Notes: generated by a model from the sequence alone, not told the origin. A stretch of DNA of 33,570 nt from a bacterium ADurb.Bin243 (GCA_002069765.1 MWBZ01000037.1:1-33570), one strand, 5' to 3'; numbered from the stretch's first letter, positions 7,010-15,970 are shown. A program made the numbers and translations.

Positions 7010-10000
7010 GTGCTTTCAAAAATAATACAATTCTCAGTGAAATCCAGAACGTTGATTTTCATAATCACCGCTCTTATATTTATAATGGGCGTACGCTCTG
7101 CGTTTAGAGTCAACCGCGATATTCTGCCGGATCTCGCGATACCGATAATAACCATAGTTATAGAAAATCATTCGCTGGGGCCGGAAGATATGGAAAATCT
7201 TATAGCCCGCCCACTGGAATCGAGCATACGCTCGGCCCCCGGCGTCAACAAGGTGGTCAGTGTCTGCGGCCTCGGTCTTCTGGCCGTCACCGTGGAATTT
7301 CAATGGAACGAAGATCCGTGGCGCATCCGCCAGTCCGTATCCGAGAAAATAGCCGCAGTTCAGGCGTCTTTTCCGGCAGGCACCGAAGTTTCTTCCATCG
7401 GTACGGCGTCTTCGAGAATGAGCGAAATTTTCGAATTTTATCTCAGCGGCGATACCGATGAGATGTCTCTTCGAGAAATCGCTAATTTTATTGTAAAGCC
7501 GAAATTACAGACAGCGCAGGGAATTGCCAGAGTGAGAATTTTCGGCGGCGACGCCAAGCAGTTTCAGATATTGGTCGATCCAAATAAACTAAAAAAATTC
7601 GGCCTTTCGCTCGACGAAGTGGAAAAGTCGGTTGAAGAAAATAACCATAATTTCACGGGCGGCATATTTCCATCGCATGGAATCGAATATGTAATACGCG
7701 GCATCGGAGCCATCAAAAACGTCGGCGAACTCGAAAACATAATACTTGCTTCGCCGAACGGGGTTCCAGTGCATCTTTCGGCGGTAGCCAGAGTGGTGGA
7801 AGGCCCGGCGCTGAAAAGAGGGCTGATGGAAGTTAACGGGAAACGGGTGGTATCGCTTACCGTTTCAAAACAGCAAGGCCTCGATACCGTCAAAGCTGTC
7901 GCTTCTTTGAAAAATTCCATAGCCGAGATAAAACCGTTTTTGCCGTCCGGGATTAAGCTCGAAACTTTTTTCGACCAGTCCGAACTTATAAACGATACTT
8001 CTAAAAATCTTTCCGAGGCGATGCTGATCGGCGGCCTGGCGGTAGTATTGATTCTATACCTTTTTTTGAACAATATCGTAGCGACATTCGTTTCGGCGGT
8101 CACCATACCGCTTTCGGTCGCCGTTACTTTTTACTTGATGTATCTTGCGGGAGTATCGGCCAATATCATGTCGCTCGGCGGCATAGTCGTGGGAATCGGG
8201 ACTCTCGTGGACGCCGCTATAGTCATCTGCGAAAATATATTCAGGCACCTTGAATCGAAAAAGCTCGCTCTCTACGATTCGGTTATAATAGGAGCGTCCG
8301 AAGTGTTTAAGCCGGTGCTTGCCAGCACGCTTATTATATGCGTGGTATTTATGCCGCTTATGACTCTCGGAGGATTCGAAGGCAGGATTTTTTCGCCTTT
8401 CGCGTTAACTATGATCGTTTCGATATTCGTCGGGCTCCTGCTGTCGTTTCTTTTAGTCCCGCCGCTTATATTTTTAATACTTTCAAAATATAAAAATTAC
8501 GAAGGCGGCCGAAATCATTTTATAGCGTCTTTTTTTGTTAAAAAATTCGAGCCTTTGCAGCGCGGCGTTCTGGCGAACGGCCGCACTTTTTCCGCCGCGG
8601 TATTCATTCTTTTCGTTTTAGCCATAATCGCTTTGATAAATCTTCCGGTCGAACTGCTTCCGCCGATAGATGAAAATGCGGTTATGCTGAGCGTGGTTAC
8701 GCCGCCCGGCTCGAGCCTCGCCGAAACGGCCCGCCTGACCAAACTCGCCTGCGAGAAGATCAAAGGAGTCGACGATGTCGAAAGCGTTCTGCAGCGAAGC
8801 GGCCGCGCCGAAGGCTCCGATTGCATCGAGGGAGTGAACGTTTCCGAGCCGTATATAAAACTCGTTCCGCGCTCGAAACGCAAACACTCCATGGAAAAAC
8901 TTTTTGATTTAATGAATGAAAGGGTTAAAGACATTCCGGGCATTCTGGTTATCTTTACACAGCCTCTGGCCAATCGCATAGAAGAAACCCTTTCCGGAAC
9001 TTCGGCGAAATTTTCGATCAAGCTTTTCGGCCACGATTTGAACGCGCTTTCCGAAAAAGGGAATGAGCTTTTAAACCTGATTTCGACCGTGCCGGGGCTT
9101 ACCAATCTTCAAATCGAACAGACGCAGGGCGTCCCCACGGTGGTTATAAAGCCCGACAGGCGAAAGGCGGCAAAGTTCGGACTTAATATCGAAGACATAG
9201 CCAGGACTGTAGAAATGGCCATAGAAGGCAAAACCGTATCCCGCGTACTGACCGGCGGCCGTGAATACGATATAGTTTTAAGGCTGGACGAGCGTTTCAG
9301 GAAGACGATGTCCGACATAGGCGAATTGTATATAGACACGCCGGCCTTCGGAAAAGTGAAGCTCGGCGAGGTAAGCGAGATCAATTCCACGAAGGGGCCC
9401 AGTTCGGTGAAGCGCGAGGATATGCAGCGCAGGATACAGATCAACGGAAGCATTTCGGGACGAGACCTGTTTTCCATAACTGACGATATCAAAAAGAAGC
9501 TCGCGGGGATTAAACTCCCGGAAGGCTATTTTATTTCGTTCGGCGGCAACTATGAAAAACAGGTCAGGATGTTAAGTGAAATAACTTACGCGTTTCTGCT
9601 CGCGCTGATAGGCGTTTTTGCCATATTGTTCGTGTCTTTTGGAAGCGTCAGCCAGTCGCTTTTGATAATAGTCACCATTCCGCTGGCTTTGATGGGAGGA
9701 GTTTTCGCTCTTTTCGTCACGGGAACCTCGTTGAACGTATCGTCCCTGGTGGGATTTATAGCCCATTTCGGGCTTTCCGTGCAGAAGGGCGTTATTCTTG
9801 TGGAATATATCAACGATTTGAGAAAGCGCGGCCACAACCTTATGTCGAGCGTTATAAATGCGGGAAAAATAAGGCTGCGGCCTGTTTTGATGACCAGCTT
9901 CACTACCGCGTTCGGAGTGGTTCCCATAGCGCTCGGTTTCGGCGCCGGAGCCGAAATGCAGCAGCCGCTGGCGATAGTTCTTATAGGCGGGCTTATAACT

Positions 10001-10153
10001 TCGACCATATTTACTCTGCTGTGGCTTCCTTTATTTTACGGGACCGCCGAAAAATTCACTATGGAAACAGCTCATGAATCTACAGTCAGGCTTATAAGGC
10101 GCCTTTACGGCAAAAAAGACCTTTATCCAGGCGAAGTGGAAGACGAAAAATAA
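7010..10153 (+). CDS. Heavy-metal RND efflux pump, CzcA/CusA-like
   Basis: Proton-driven inner-membrane pump of the RND superfamily; 1,047 residues, full length. It has the usual duplicated plan: one transmembrane helix (about 13-30), a large periplasmic loop, a helix bundle (about 337-490), a second periplasmic loop and a final bundle (about 868-1010). TM4 contains GIGTLVDAAIVICENI, with Asp401 and Glu408 at the proton-relay positions; this resembles CusA more than CzcA. However, the CusA methionine triad appears absent: the first two Met positions read Glu (in EETLSG) and Leu (in KFGLNI). A divalent ion is therefore more likely than Cu(I)/Ag(I), as inference. GTG 7010 is chosen because AAAGGCGGTG lies just upstream; it is 13 bp from the adaptor stop. 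The gene ends 10 bp from a convergent gene. Confidence 0.92.
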   Translation: MLSKIIQFSVKSRTLIFIITALIFIMGVRSAFRVNRDILPDLAIPIITIVIENHSLGPEDMENLIARPLESSIRSAPGVNKVVSVCGLGLLAVTVEFQWNEDPWRIRQSVSEKIAAVQASFPAGTEVSSIGTASSRMSEIFEFYLSGDTDEMSLREIANFIVKPKLQTAQGIARVRIFGGDAKQFQILVDPNKLKKFGLSLDEVEKSVEENNHNFTGGIFPSHGIEYVIRGIGAIKNVGELENIILASPNGVPVHLSAVARVVEGPALKRGLMEVNGKRVVSLTVSKQQGLDTVKAVASLKNSIAEIKPFLPSGIKLETFFDQSELINDTSKNLSEAMLIGGLAVVLILYLFLNNIVATFVSAVTIPLSVAVTFYLMYLAGVSANIMSLGGIVVGIGTLVDAAIVICENIFRHLESKKLALYDSVIIGASEVFKPVLASTLIICVVFMPLMTLGGFEGRIFSPFALTMIVSIFVGLLLSFLLVPPLIFLILSKYKNYEGGRNHFIASFFVKKFEPLQRGVLANGRTFSAAVFILFVLAIIALINLPVELLPPIDENAVMLSVVTPPGSSLAETARLTKLACEKIKGVDDVESVLQRSGRAEGSDCIEGVNVSEPYIKLVPRSKRKHSMEKLFDLMNERVKDIPGILVIFTQPLANRIEETLSGTSAKFSIKLFGHDLNALSEKGNELLNLISTVPGLTNLQIEQTQGVPTVVIKPDRRKAAKFGLNIEDIARTVEMAIEGKTVSRVLTGGREYDIVLRLDERFRKTMSDIGELYIDTPAFGKVKLGEVSEINSTKGPSSVKREDMQRRIQINGSISGRDLFSITDDIKKKLAGIKLPEGYFISFGGNYEKQVRMLSEITYAFLLALIGVFAILFVSFGSVSQSLLIIVTIPLALMGGVFALFVTGTSLNVSSLVGFIAHFGLSVQKGVILVEYINDLRKRGHNLMSSVINAGKIRLRPVLMTSFTTAFGVVPIALGFGAGAEMQQPLAIVLIGGLITSTIFTLLWLPLFYGTAEKFTMETAHESTVRLIRRLYGKKDLYPGEVEDEK

Positions 10154-10163
10154 AAATGCGTTT

Positions 10164-10679
10164 TTACATTCTAATGGCTTTATAACCGGCGAATTTACCT
10201 TCTTCGAAGTATAATTCGAGGCCTTCGCAATACGACGGCGGCCCGCCGAGCTTCGACAGATCTTCTCCGGGAAGGCATGCGGCGGCAATAGTCTGAACTA
10301 TTCCGCCGTGAGTTATTATCAGCGCGCGGCCTTCATCCGGAATATCGGCCGCTATGCGCCCTATCAGCGCTTCGAGTTCTTCGGCGAAATGCGATAGGGC
10401 CGTTCCTGCGCACATTTTAGCTGAAAAATCGGCGTAAGGCGAGTCCCAGAATATTTCGGCGCTGACGCCGTCGCCCATGGTGGCCAGAAGGCCGTACTGC
10501 TCGTCCACCGCGAAACCCATCGCGATCGCGGTTTCAAAAGCGCGTTCGAGCGTGCTCGTAATGACCCGGGCCGGCCGTTTCATGGCGTTGCCGGCGCCGC
10601 GCGCCAGGTCCACGCCTTTCTGGTTGAGATGCGCTCCGGCGCCTCTGACGCTGTGACGCCTTATTTCTATCACTTTCAT
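10164..10679 (-). CDS. Histidine phosphatase family protein (SixA/phosphoglycerate mutase-like)
   Basis: A 171-residue cytoplasmic protein of the branch-1 histidine phosphatase fold. The N-terminal RRHS (residues 7-10) carries the phospho-accepting histidine, His9, in place of the usual RHG. STLERAFETA (42-51) is the family's conserved Arg-containing helix. ITHGGIVQT (122-130) holds the second catalytic histidine, His124. The small size is close to SixA and other short phosphatases rather than cofactor-dependent mutases (about 230-250). The start has AAAGGA upstream on the minus strand, and TATAAT (about 10700-10705, minus) may be its -10. It is followed closely by the convergent pump gene. 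The substrate is unknown; phospho-His, sugar phosphate and nucleotide targets are all possible. Confidence 0.75.
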   Translation of the reverse strand: MKVIEIRRHSVRGAGAHLNQKGVDLARGAGNAMKRPARVITSTLERAFETAIAMGFAVDEQYGLLATMGDGVSAEIFWDSPYADFSAKMCAGTALSHFAEELEALIGRIAADIPDEGRALIITHGGIVQTIAAACLPGEDLSKLGGPPSYCEGLELYFEEGKFAGYKAIRM

Positions 10680-10708
10680 TTATTTTTTCCTTTCGCTTAT
10701 TATAGAGA

Positions 10709-10726
10709 GGACGCCTTTCGGCGTCC
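10709..10726. terminator. GC-rich hairpin between histidine phosphatase and PBP1A genes
   Basis: GGACGCC (10709-10715), loop TTTC, GGCGTCC (10720-10726): a perfect 7-bp stem. It lies downstream of the PBP1A stop on the minus strand, with only a weak T-tract in that direction. It is a probable terminator of the PBP1A transcript. Confidence 0.5.
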
Positions 10727-10745
10727 TTTATCCTTTATCCTTTAT
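10725..10745. repeat. Short tandem repeat, three copies of CCTTTAT
   Basis: Three head-to-tail copies of a 7-bp unit lie directly beside the terminator hairpin. It is noncoding and too short to assign a role; it may be slippage-prone. Confidence 0.6.
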
Positions 10746-10763
10746 TATTAATTTTTAATTTGA

Positions 10764-13019
10764 TTATTCGTCGCCGTCGGCGGTTATTTCGTCTTCTATT
10801 TCGTCGGTTTCCAAAGGAAGACCGCCTAATTTTGCGCTGGCCATCTGCTTTTTAGCCGCGGCGTCGGCGGGCGCGCCCGGATCGAACGCTCCGGCGTCTT
10901 CCGTTTCGACGACTATTTCTTCGCCGGATTCCGCGGATTCGTCAGTTTCAGATTCGGTGTAATCTACTACGTTTTTAATTCCGTCCTGTTTGGCGAAGTA
11001 ATTGTCGATGCCTTCGTCGTCGGTGCCGTGGGTGCACATAGCTTCGGGTTCGAATCCGCGTTTGAAAGACTGCATGGCCTTGTTCGTGCATGTTTCGCAT
11101 GCCAGAAGGCCCGTTTCCTTGCAGATGAACTTTTTAGTTATATTGCCGGGTTCTTTAAAATCTACGACAGGTTTATCTTTTAAGGCGGCGAGCATAAATT
11201 CGCGCCATACCGGGCCGACGGTGCGTCCGCCGGATTTGCCTGATCCGAGCGGTTTTCGATCGTCGTTTCCCACGTAAATCGCCGTGACCAGGTTCGGAGT
11301 GAATCCTATGAACCATGCGTCGATGTAATTGTTCGTAGTTCCGGTTTTAGCGGCCGCCGGCCGGCCGATTTTAGCCGACGTGCCGGTTCCGTGCTCGATG
11401 ACGCCGCGCATCATTTCCGTCATTACAAAAGCCGTTTCGGGCTCTAAAACTTTTTCGCCGCGGTAACCCGGGTCGTATAATACGTTCCCTTCGTTGTCGA
11501 GCACTTTGATAATAGCCGTCGGAGGTACTCTTATGCCTCCGTTCGCTATTACGCCGTATGAAGAAGCCATTTCAAGCGGAGTTACGTCGCACGCGCCGAG
11601 AGCGAGCGAGAGGTTATTGCCCAGCTGCGATTTAATGCCCATTTTGTGAGCTATATCTATGACGCGCTGTATTCCGACTTTTTCTAAAAGTTTAACCGCT
11701 ATAGAGTTGAGGGATTTTTCAAGGGCGGTTTTAAGGGTTACGTCGCCGAAGTAACGGTTTTCATAGTTGGCGGGGCGCCAAACTTTTCCGGTGTAGGGAT
11801 TCACTTTTTCTATAGGTTCGTCGGTCATGACGCTGTTGGCGCTCATGCCCATCTGGATGGCCGCCGTGTAAATGAAGGTCTTGAAAGTCGATCCCGGCTG
11901 CCTTCTGGCCTGCGTGGAGCGGTTGAATTCGCTCTGCTCGTAAGAACGCCCGCCTACCATCGCTTTGATATGCCCGTTCTGAGGGTCGAGGGAAATCAAT
12001 GCGCCCTGGAGCGTGGGATGCGTTTCCAGCGGATTGTCCTTATAAATTTTAGCGTTCAGAAATGCTTCTTCGGCGGCTTTCTGTATTTCCATGTCGATGG
12101 TGGTGTAAACTTTCAAGCCGGAAGTGTAAACCTTTTTGGGGCCGAATTTATTTATCAGTTCGTTACGCACGTGTTCTACGAAATACGGCGCGCGCGTGAT
12201 TTCTTTTTTTGCGGTTTTAAGGTGCAGCGGCATGTCTTTTGCCGCGCTGGCCTGCTCTCTGGTTATAAAGCCGTGCTCGGCCATTTTATTTAAAACGAGC
12301 ACCTGCCTTTCTTTAGCGTGTTTCGGGTTGACGAACGGGTCGTTTTTGGTCGGGTTTTTGGGAAGACCGGCCAGTATGGCGGCTTCCGCAAGCGAAAGGT
12401 CGGCGGGCTTTTTTCCGAAATAAATATCGGAAGCCGAGGCTACGCCCCACGCTCCGTGGCCGAAGTAAATTTCATTCAGGTAAAGTTCGAATATTTCCTG
12501 CTTTGAAAATTTCTGTTCGATTTTGAACGCCAGGAGTATTTCTTTTATTTTTCGCGAAAAAGTCTGTTCCTGAGTCAAAAATGCGTTGCGCGCCAGCTGC
12601 TGCGTGATGGTTGATGCGCCCTGGCGTATTCCGCCGCTGCGCCAGTTGGAAACGGCCGCGCCGATTATACGCACGAAGTCGATTCCGTAATGTTCGTAAA
12701 AACGTGAATCCTCGATGGCGAGAAAAGCCTGCTGCAGCTTCAGGCTTATTTCGTTCATTTTGACTTTCTCAGTGCGGTTTTCCACTTCGTGGAATTCCGC
12801 GATCTGCGCGTTGTTTATGTCGTACACTTTCGTGTTGAGTTTCGGCTTGTAGGTGTGATAGCCGACTTCGGGGAGCTGATCGGAAAACGTCTTTACTACG
12901 CCGATTATGGCGCCGGCGACGATTACCGACAGCATTAAAAACATGAAAAAGCAAAACTTTATGAATGAAAAGACCAGCGACCTTTTTTTAGGTTTGGGCT
13001 TTACATCGGTAGTTTTCAT
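10764..13019 (-). CDS. mrcA: Bifunctional class A penicillin-binding protein 1A
   Basis: Peptidoglycan synthase anchored in the inner membrane; 751 residues. It has a short basic cytoplasmic tail and one transmembrane helix (about 17-43). The GT51 glycosyltransferase domain carries the catalytic Glu103 in EDSRFYEHYG, GASTITQQLARN (134-145) and ELYLNEIYFG. The transpeptidase domain has the nucleophile Ser377 in STFK, SLN at 436-438 and KTGT at 558-561. After the catalytic part there is a cysteine cluster (Cys633, Cys641, Cys644, Cys662) and a strongly acidic tail (about 687-751), unlike most PBP1A proteins. The start has an AAGGAGAG site upstream. There is a 139-bp gap to the preceding hydrolase gene, so it probably has its own promoter. 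Often called ponA in other phyla. Confidence 0.94.
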   Translation of the reverse strand: MKTTDVKPKPKKRSLVFSFIKFCFFMFLMLSVIVAGAIIGVVKTFSDQLPEVGYHTYKPKLNTKVYDINNAQIAEFHEVENRTEKVKMNEISLKLQQAFLAIEDSRFYEHYGIDFVRIIGAAVSNWRSGGIRQGASTITQQLARNAFLTQEQTFSRKIKEILLAFKIEQKFSKQEIFELYLNEIYFGHGAWGVASASDIYFGKKPADLSLAEAAILAGLPKNPTKNDPFVNPKHAKERQVLVLNKMAEHGFITREQASAAKDMPLHLKTAKKEITRAPYFVEHVRNELINKFGPKKVYTSGLKVYTTIDMEIQKAAEEAFLNAKIYKDNPLETHPTLQGALISLDPQNGHIKAMVGGRSYEQSEFNRSTQARRQPGSTFKTFIYTAAIQMGMSANSVMTDEPIEKVNPYTGKVWRPANYENRYFGDVTLKTALEKSLNSIAVKLLEKVGIQRVIDIAHKMGIKSQLGNNLSLALGACDVTPLEMASSYGVIANGGIRVPPTAIIKVLDNEGNVLYDPGYRGEKVLEPETAFVMTEMMRGVIEHGTGTSAKIGRPAAAKTGTTNNYIDAWFIGFTPNLVTAIYVGNDDRKPLGSGKSGGRTVGPVWREFMLAALKDKPVVDFKEPGNITKKFICKETGLLACETCTNKAMQSFKRGFEPEAMCTHGTDDEGIDNYFAKQDGIKNVVDYTESETDESAESGEEIVVETEDAGAFDPGAPADAAAKKQMASAKLGGLPLETDEIEDEITADGDE

Positions 13020-13130
13020 TTATAATCCACTCTCCTTGATGAATAAAAAAAAACGCCATGCCTGATAGAGTGTTTATCGGAATTAATTTTACTTTATTAA
13101 GATGCGATTTTTAAAAAACCGTTTTAATGT

Positions 13131-13146
13131 CACGGTTCGAGCCGTG
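13131..13146 (-). terminator. Weak hairpin after the hydrolase gene
   Basis: CACGG and CCGTG arms flank a 6-base loop 13 bp downstream of the hydrolase stop. On the minus strand a T run follows, but about 11 bases later than usual. It may end the hpt-hydrolase transcript; this is uncertain. Confidence 0.3.
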
Positions 13147-13158
13147 GCTGAGGTTCGT

Positions 13159-13800
13159 TTAGTTTAAATACATATTGTTCTTTTTTTCGTGAGCTATGCT
13201 CGTATGAGGGCCGTGACCAGGTAAAACGACGATATCGTCTTTAAGGGCGAATAATTTTTCCGTAATAGAGCGCCGCAGCGTGTCGAAGCTTCCGCCGTGC
13301 AGATCGGCCCTGCCGACGGATTCGAGAAAAAGCGTGTCGCCCGCGAAGAGGACCCTGTCGTCATAGTTGAAGCAGGAACCGCCGAATGTATGGCCGGGAG
13401 TATGTAAGGTTTTAAGCTTGAGGTATTCGGAGACCTCTATTATGTCGCCGTCTTTAAGTATAAGGTCGGGGGTTTTAAGCGAAACGCTTTTGCCGCTCAT
13501 AATCGAATAGTTGATCATGGGATTTTTGAGCATTTCGATTTCGGCTTCGTGGGCGGCCAGTTTTATCTGGTTTGAAGAGTATTTTTCGAGCATGAAATTA
13601 ACCGCCCCGATATGATCGTAGTGGCCGTGGGTAAGGATTACATAAACCGGAATCAGGCCGAGCCCTTCTATTTTTCGCGATATTTTTTCGGCTTCCGCGC
13701 CCGGATCTATTATTGCGCATCTTTTCGTTTTTTCACAATAAATGATATAGCAGTTGGTCTGCAGTTCGCCGACCGGCGTTAAGAGTATATTTTTCAGCAT
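13159..13800 (-). CDS. Metallo-beta-lactamase-fold hydrolase, glyoxalase II-like (YcbL type)
   Basis: A 213-residue cytoplasmic protein with the two-metal site of the MBL fold: THGHYDH (57-63, the HxHxDH motif), then HTPGHT, AGDTLF and LPGHGP in the order and spacing of the short glyoxalase II-like group (YcbL, about 215 residues). It probably hydrolyses a thioester such as S-lactoylglutathione or a related compound. The open frame extends upstream to 14232, but that stretch overlaps hpt in another frame and reads as basic low-quality protein. ATG 13800 is preceded by AAAGG at a good distance and begins exactly where family similarity begins (MLKNILLTPVGELQTNCY). It lies 41 bp downstream of hpt and is probably cotranscribed. 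Confidence 0.87.
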   Translation of the reverse strand: MLKNILLTPVGELQTNCYIIYCEKTKRCAIIDPGAEAEKISRKIEGLGLIPVYVILTHGHYDHIGAVNFMLEKYSSNQIKLAAHEAEIEMLKNPMINYSIMSGKSVSLKTPDLILKDGDIIEVSEYLKLKTLHTPGHTFGGSCFNYDDRVLFAGDTLFLESVGRADLHGGSFDTLRRSITEKLFALKDDIVVLPGHGPHTSIAHEKKNNMYLN

Positions 13801-13841
13801 ATCGAAGTACCTTTCTATTTTTTTATGAATGTGCGGGCAGA

Positions 13842-14411
13842 TTATATGTGCGGCTGCGGGCTTATTAAAACAGAGGCCACGTAAGGAAGGTTTCTCAAAT
13901 ACTGTTCGTAATCGAGGCCGAAGCCGATAACGAATTCGTTTGGAATTTCGAACCCCACATAGTCTATGGCCAGCTCCACTTTGCGGCAGGAAGGCTTTGA
14001 GAGCAGCGAGCAAATTTTGATCGACTTTGGATTGCGGGTTTTCATATATTCTTTTAAAAAACTGAGAGTGATTCCCGTATCTATAATATCTTCGATTATT
14101 ATGACGTTTTTTCCTTCGATATCCTCTTCGATGTCTTTTGTGATCTTGACTTTGCCGCTGGTAGTTTTTTCGTTGCCGTAGCTTGAAACGCCCAGAAAGG
14201 AGCATTCGCAGGTTATCGTCAGATGGCGGCATAATTCGGACATGAACATGAAGGCGCCTTTTAAAATGCCCACCAGATAAACCGGTTCGTCTTTGTAATC
14301 GGCGCTTATCTGAACGGCCATTTCTTTTATGCGTTCGCGCAGCTCTTCTTCAGATATTATTTTTTGAACTTTCAGAAGCTGATTTTTAATTTTATATTCC
14401 ACATACGACAT
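13842..14411 (-). CDS. hpt: Hypoxanthine phosphoribosyltransferase
   Basis: Purine salvage enzyme that converts hypoxanthine or guanine plus PRPP into IMP or GMP; 189 residues, normal length. Family signatures are LVGILKGAFMFM (46-57), the PRPP-binding VIIIEDIIDTGITL (103-116) with Glu107-Asp108, and a C-terminal VGFEIPNEFVIGFGLDY that binds the purine base. The start ATG is preceded by AAAAGGAG. It is first in a probable two-gene unit with the hydrolase. Its promoter (14459-14487) stands back to back with the lipA promoter. Confidence 0.93.
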   Translation of the reverse strand: MSYVEYKIKNQLLKVQKIISEEELRERIKEMAVQISADYKDEPVYLVGILKGAFMFMSELCRHLTITCECSFLGVSSYGNEKTTSGKVKITKDIEEDIEGKNVIIIEDIIDTGITLSFLKEYMKTRNPKSIKICSLLSKPSCRKVELAIDYVGFEIPNEFVIGFGLDYEQYLRNLPYVASVLISPQPHI

Positions 14412-14458
14412 AATTTAGCTCCTTTTCGCTGATGTTGCCGCTTCGTTTACCAATATTT

Positions 14459-14487
14459 ATTATACCATACTTTACGGGCGTATGCAA
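14459..14487 (-). promoter_or_regulatory. Sigma-70-type promoter for hpt
   Basis: Minus strand: TTGCAT (14482-14487), 17-bp spacer, TATAAT (14459-14464). The leader to the hpt ATG is about 40 bases. Confidence 0.7.
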
Positions 14488-14531
14488 GCGTCCCTATTAA
14501 AAGGAATGGGCGTTCCGGCGGCCCGAGCGAA

Positions 14532-14560
14532 TTGACAATTTTGTGATAATAAGTTATAAT
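14532..14560 (+). promoter_or_regulatory. Consensus sigma-70-type promoter for lipA
   Basis: Perfect TTGACA (14532-14537), 17-bp spacer, perfect TATAAT (14555-14560). The leader to ATG 14604 is about 36 bases and contains AGGAAAG as ribosome binding site. Confidence 0.88.
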
Positions 14561-14603
14561 ACGCTCGCGATTTAGCCAATTTCATAAGGTCAGGAAAGTA
14601 ATC

Positions 14604-15497
14604 ATGATAAAGAATAAAATACCGGAAGAATTAAAAGCGGAAATCATTAAAAATAAATCCGGGTATCGTGCGGGCGAAAGCCTTAAAACGCGCAGCCTTC
14701 TTAAAGAACTCAATCTTAATACCGTTTGCGAAAGCGCGTTGTGCCCTAACCGCGGCCGCTGCTTCAAAGACGAAGTGGCGACTTTTATGATACTCGGCGA
14801 CCGATGCACGCGCGCATGCTCTTTTTGCGCGGTCAGCCGTCAAAAACCGGAGCCGCCGGACCCGGCTGAAATAAATAACGTGGCCGAAGCGGTCAGCCGT
14901 CTCGGATTAAAATACGTCGTAATAACCTCGCCTACCCGCGATGATCTTGCCGACGGGGGCGCGTCTCATTTCGGGGCGGTTATAAAAAGCATAAACAGGC
15001 TGTGCCCTCAAACTAAGGTCGAAGCGCTTATTCCCGATTTTAAAGGGGATCGCGATGCGCTTAAGATGGTTTTTGTAGAAGGGCTTACGGTATTATCGCA
15101 CAACCTGGAAACCGTTAAAAGGCTTTATGGCGAAGTTAGAAGCGGGGCCGACTACGGCCGTTCGCTCGAACTTATAAGACGCGTCCATGAGATTTCAAAA
15201 GAAGTTTTTTCGAAGTCCGGCATTATGGCCGGGCTGGGCGAGACGCCGGAAGAGGTTAAAGAGCTCATGGCAGACCTGCGTTCGGCCGGATGCGATATTT
15301 TTACGATAGGCCAGTATATAGCGCCTTCGGTTAAAAGCCATGCTGTAAAAGAATACGTCGATAAATCGGTGTTTGAAAAATATAAAGTCCTGGCCTTGGA
15401 AATGGGCTTCAAAGCCGTCGCGTCGGCGCCTCTGGTAAGAAGTTCCTTTCTGGCCGAAACTACTTTTAACCAGATACTTCCCCGCGCCGCAAAGTGA
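14604..15497 (+). CDS. lipA: Lipoyl synthase
   Basis: Radical-SAM enzyme that inserts two sulfurs into octanoyl groups on lipoyl domains of 2-oxoacid dehydrogenases and the glycine cleavage system. The 297-residue length is typical. The auxiliary iron-sulfur cluster site is Cys42, Cys47 and Cys53 (CESALCPNRGRC). The radical-SAM cluster is Cys68, Cys72 and Cys75 (CTRACSFC). TSPTRDDLADGGASHF and the C-terminal RSSF serine motif, which ligates the auxiliary cluster, are also present; the usual Tyr after RSS is Phe here. It starts at ATG 14604 after AGGAAAG. No lipB or lplA neighbour is in the window. It converges with the Fur-family gene across a 32-bp gap. Confidence 0.95.
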   Translation: MIKNKIPEELKAEIIKNKSGYRAGESLKTRSLLKELNLNTVCESALCPNRGRCFKDEVATFMILGDRCTRACSFCAVSRQKPEPPDPAEINNVAEAVSRLGLKYVVITSPTRDDLADGGASHFGAVIKSINRLCPQTKVEALIPDFKGDRDALKMVFVEGLTVLSHNLETVKRLYGEVRSGADYGRSLELIRRVHEISKEVFSKSGIMAGLGETPEEVKELMADLRSAGCDIFTIGQYIAPSVKSHAVKEYVDKSVFEKYKVLALEMGFKAVASAPLVRSSFLAETTFNQILPRAAK

Positions 15498-15514
15498 ATT
15501 TGCCGTTCGCGGGC

Positions 15515-15529
15515 GCGCTCGCGGAGCGC
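15515..15529. terminator. Hairpin between lipA and the Fur-family gene
   Basis: GCGCTC, loop GCG, GAGCGC: a perfect 6-bp stem in the 32-bp gap between convergent genes, followed on the plus strand by TTATTT. It is a possible terminator for lipA; the T-tract is short. Confidence 0.45.
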
Positions 15530-15970
15530 TTATTTACCGGATGAGCATTTACGGCATTCGCCGTAAATTTCAAGCTTGTGGTCCAATATTTTAAAGCCTG
15601 TTTCGCGAGCTATTTTTTGCTGTAATTTTTCTATCTGCTGGTTATAAAATTCGATTATTTCTCCGCATTTAACGCAAAAGAGGTGGTCGTGGTGCTTGTG
15701 CGCCGCGCCGCGCGCTTCGATTTCGTAATAGGATTTTTTATCGTGGCCGGTGAATTTTTTTATTATTCCGTTTTGTTCTAAAAACGTAATATTTCGATAA
15801 ATTGTGGCGGCGGAAATGTTATCGTGATAAATATGTGACTTTTCCAGGATTTGTTCCAGATTAAGATGGTTGCCCTTGTTTTCGATCAGCACGGTAATTA
15901 TTACCTCGCGCTGTTTGGTAATCTTAAGCCCGCCAGCTTTAATTTTGGCTAAAATACTTTTTTCATCCAA
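15530..15970 (-). CDS. Fur-family metal/peroxide-responsive transcriptional regulator
   Basis: A 146-residue DNA-binding repressor of the Fur/Zur/PerR family. The N-terminal winged helix includes ISAATIYRNITFLEQNGII (52-70). The metal region has HKHHDHLFCVKCG (91-103) and a second Cys pair at 139/142 (CRKC); the four cysteines form the structural zinc site. The four histidines near 91-96 offer regulatory metal ligands. Which metal it senses cannot be read from this. The start is TTG at 15970, chosen because AGAGGCG lies 8 bases upstream and the family N-terminus begins here. It has its own promoter (16003-16031), back to back with that of the next gene. The nearby metal-efflux operon is not adjacent, so a regulatory link is speculative. 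Confidence 0.88.
   Translation of the reverse strand: MDEKSILAKIKAGGLKITKQREVIITVLIENKGNHLNLEQILEKSHIYHDNISAATIYRNITFLEQNGIIKKFTGHDKKSYYEIEARGAAHKHHDHLFCVKCGEIIEFYNQQIEKLQQKIARETGFKILDHKLEIYGECRKCSSGK

Noticed and set aside
13801-14232. Upstream extension of the hydrolase frame (144 extra codons)
   Set aside because: It overlaps hpt in another frame, is very basic with no family match, and a good ribosome site supports ATG 13800.
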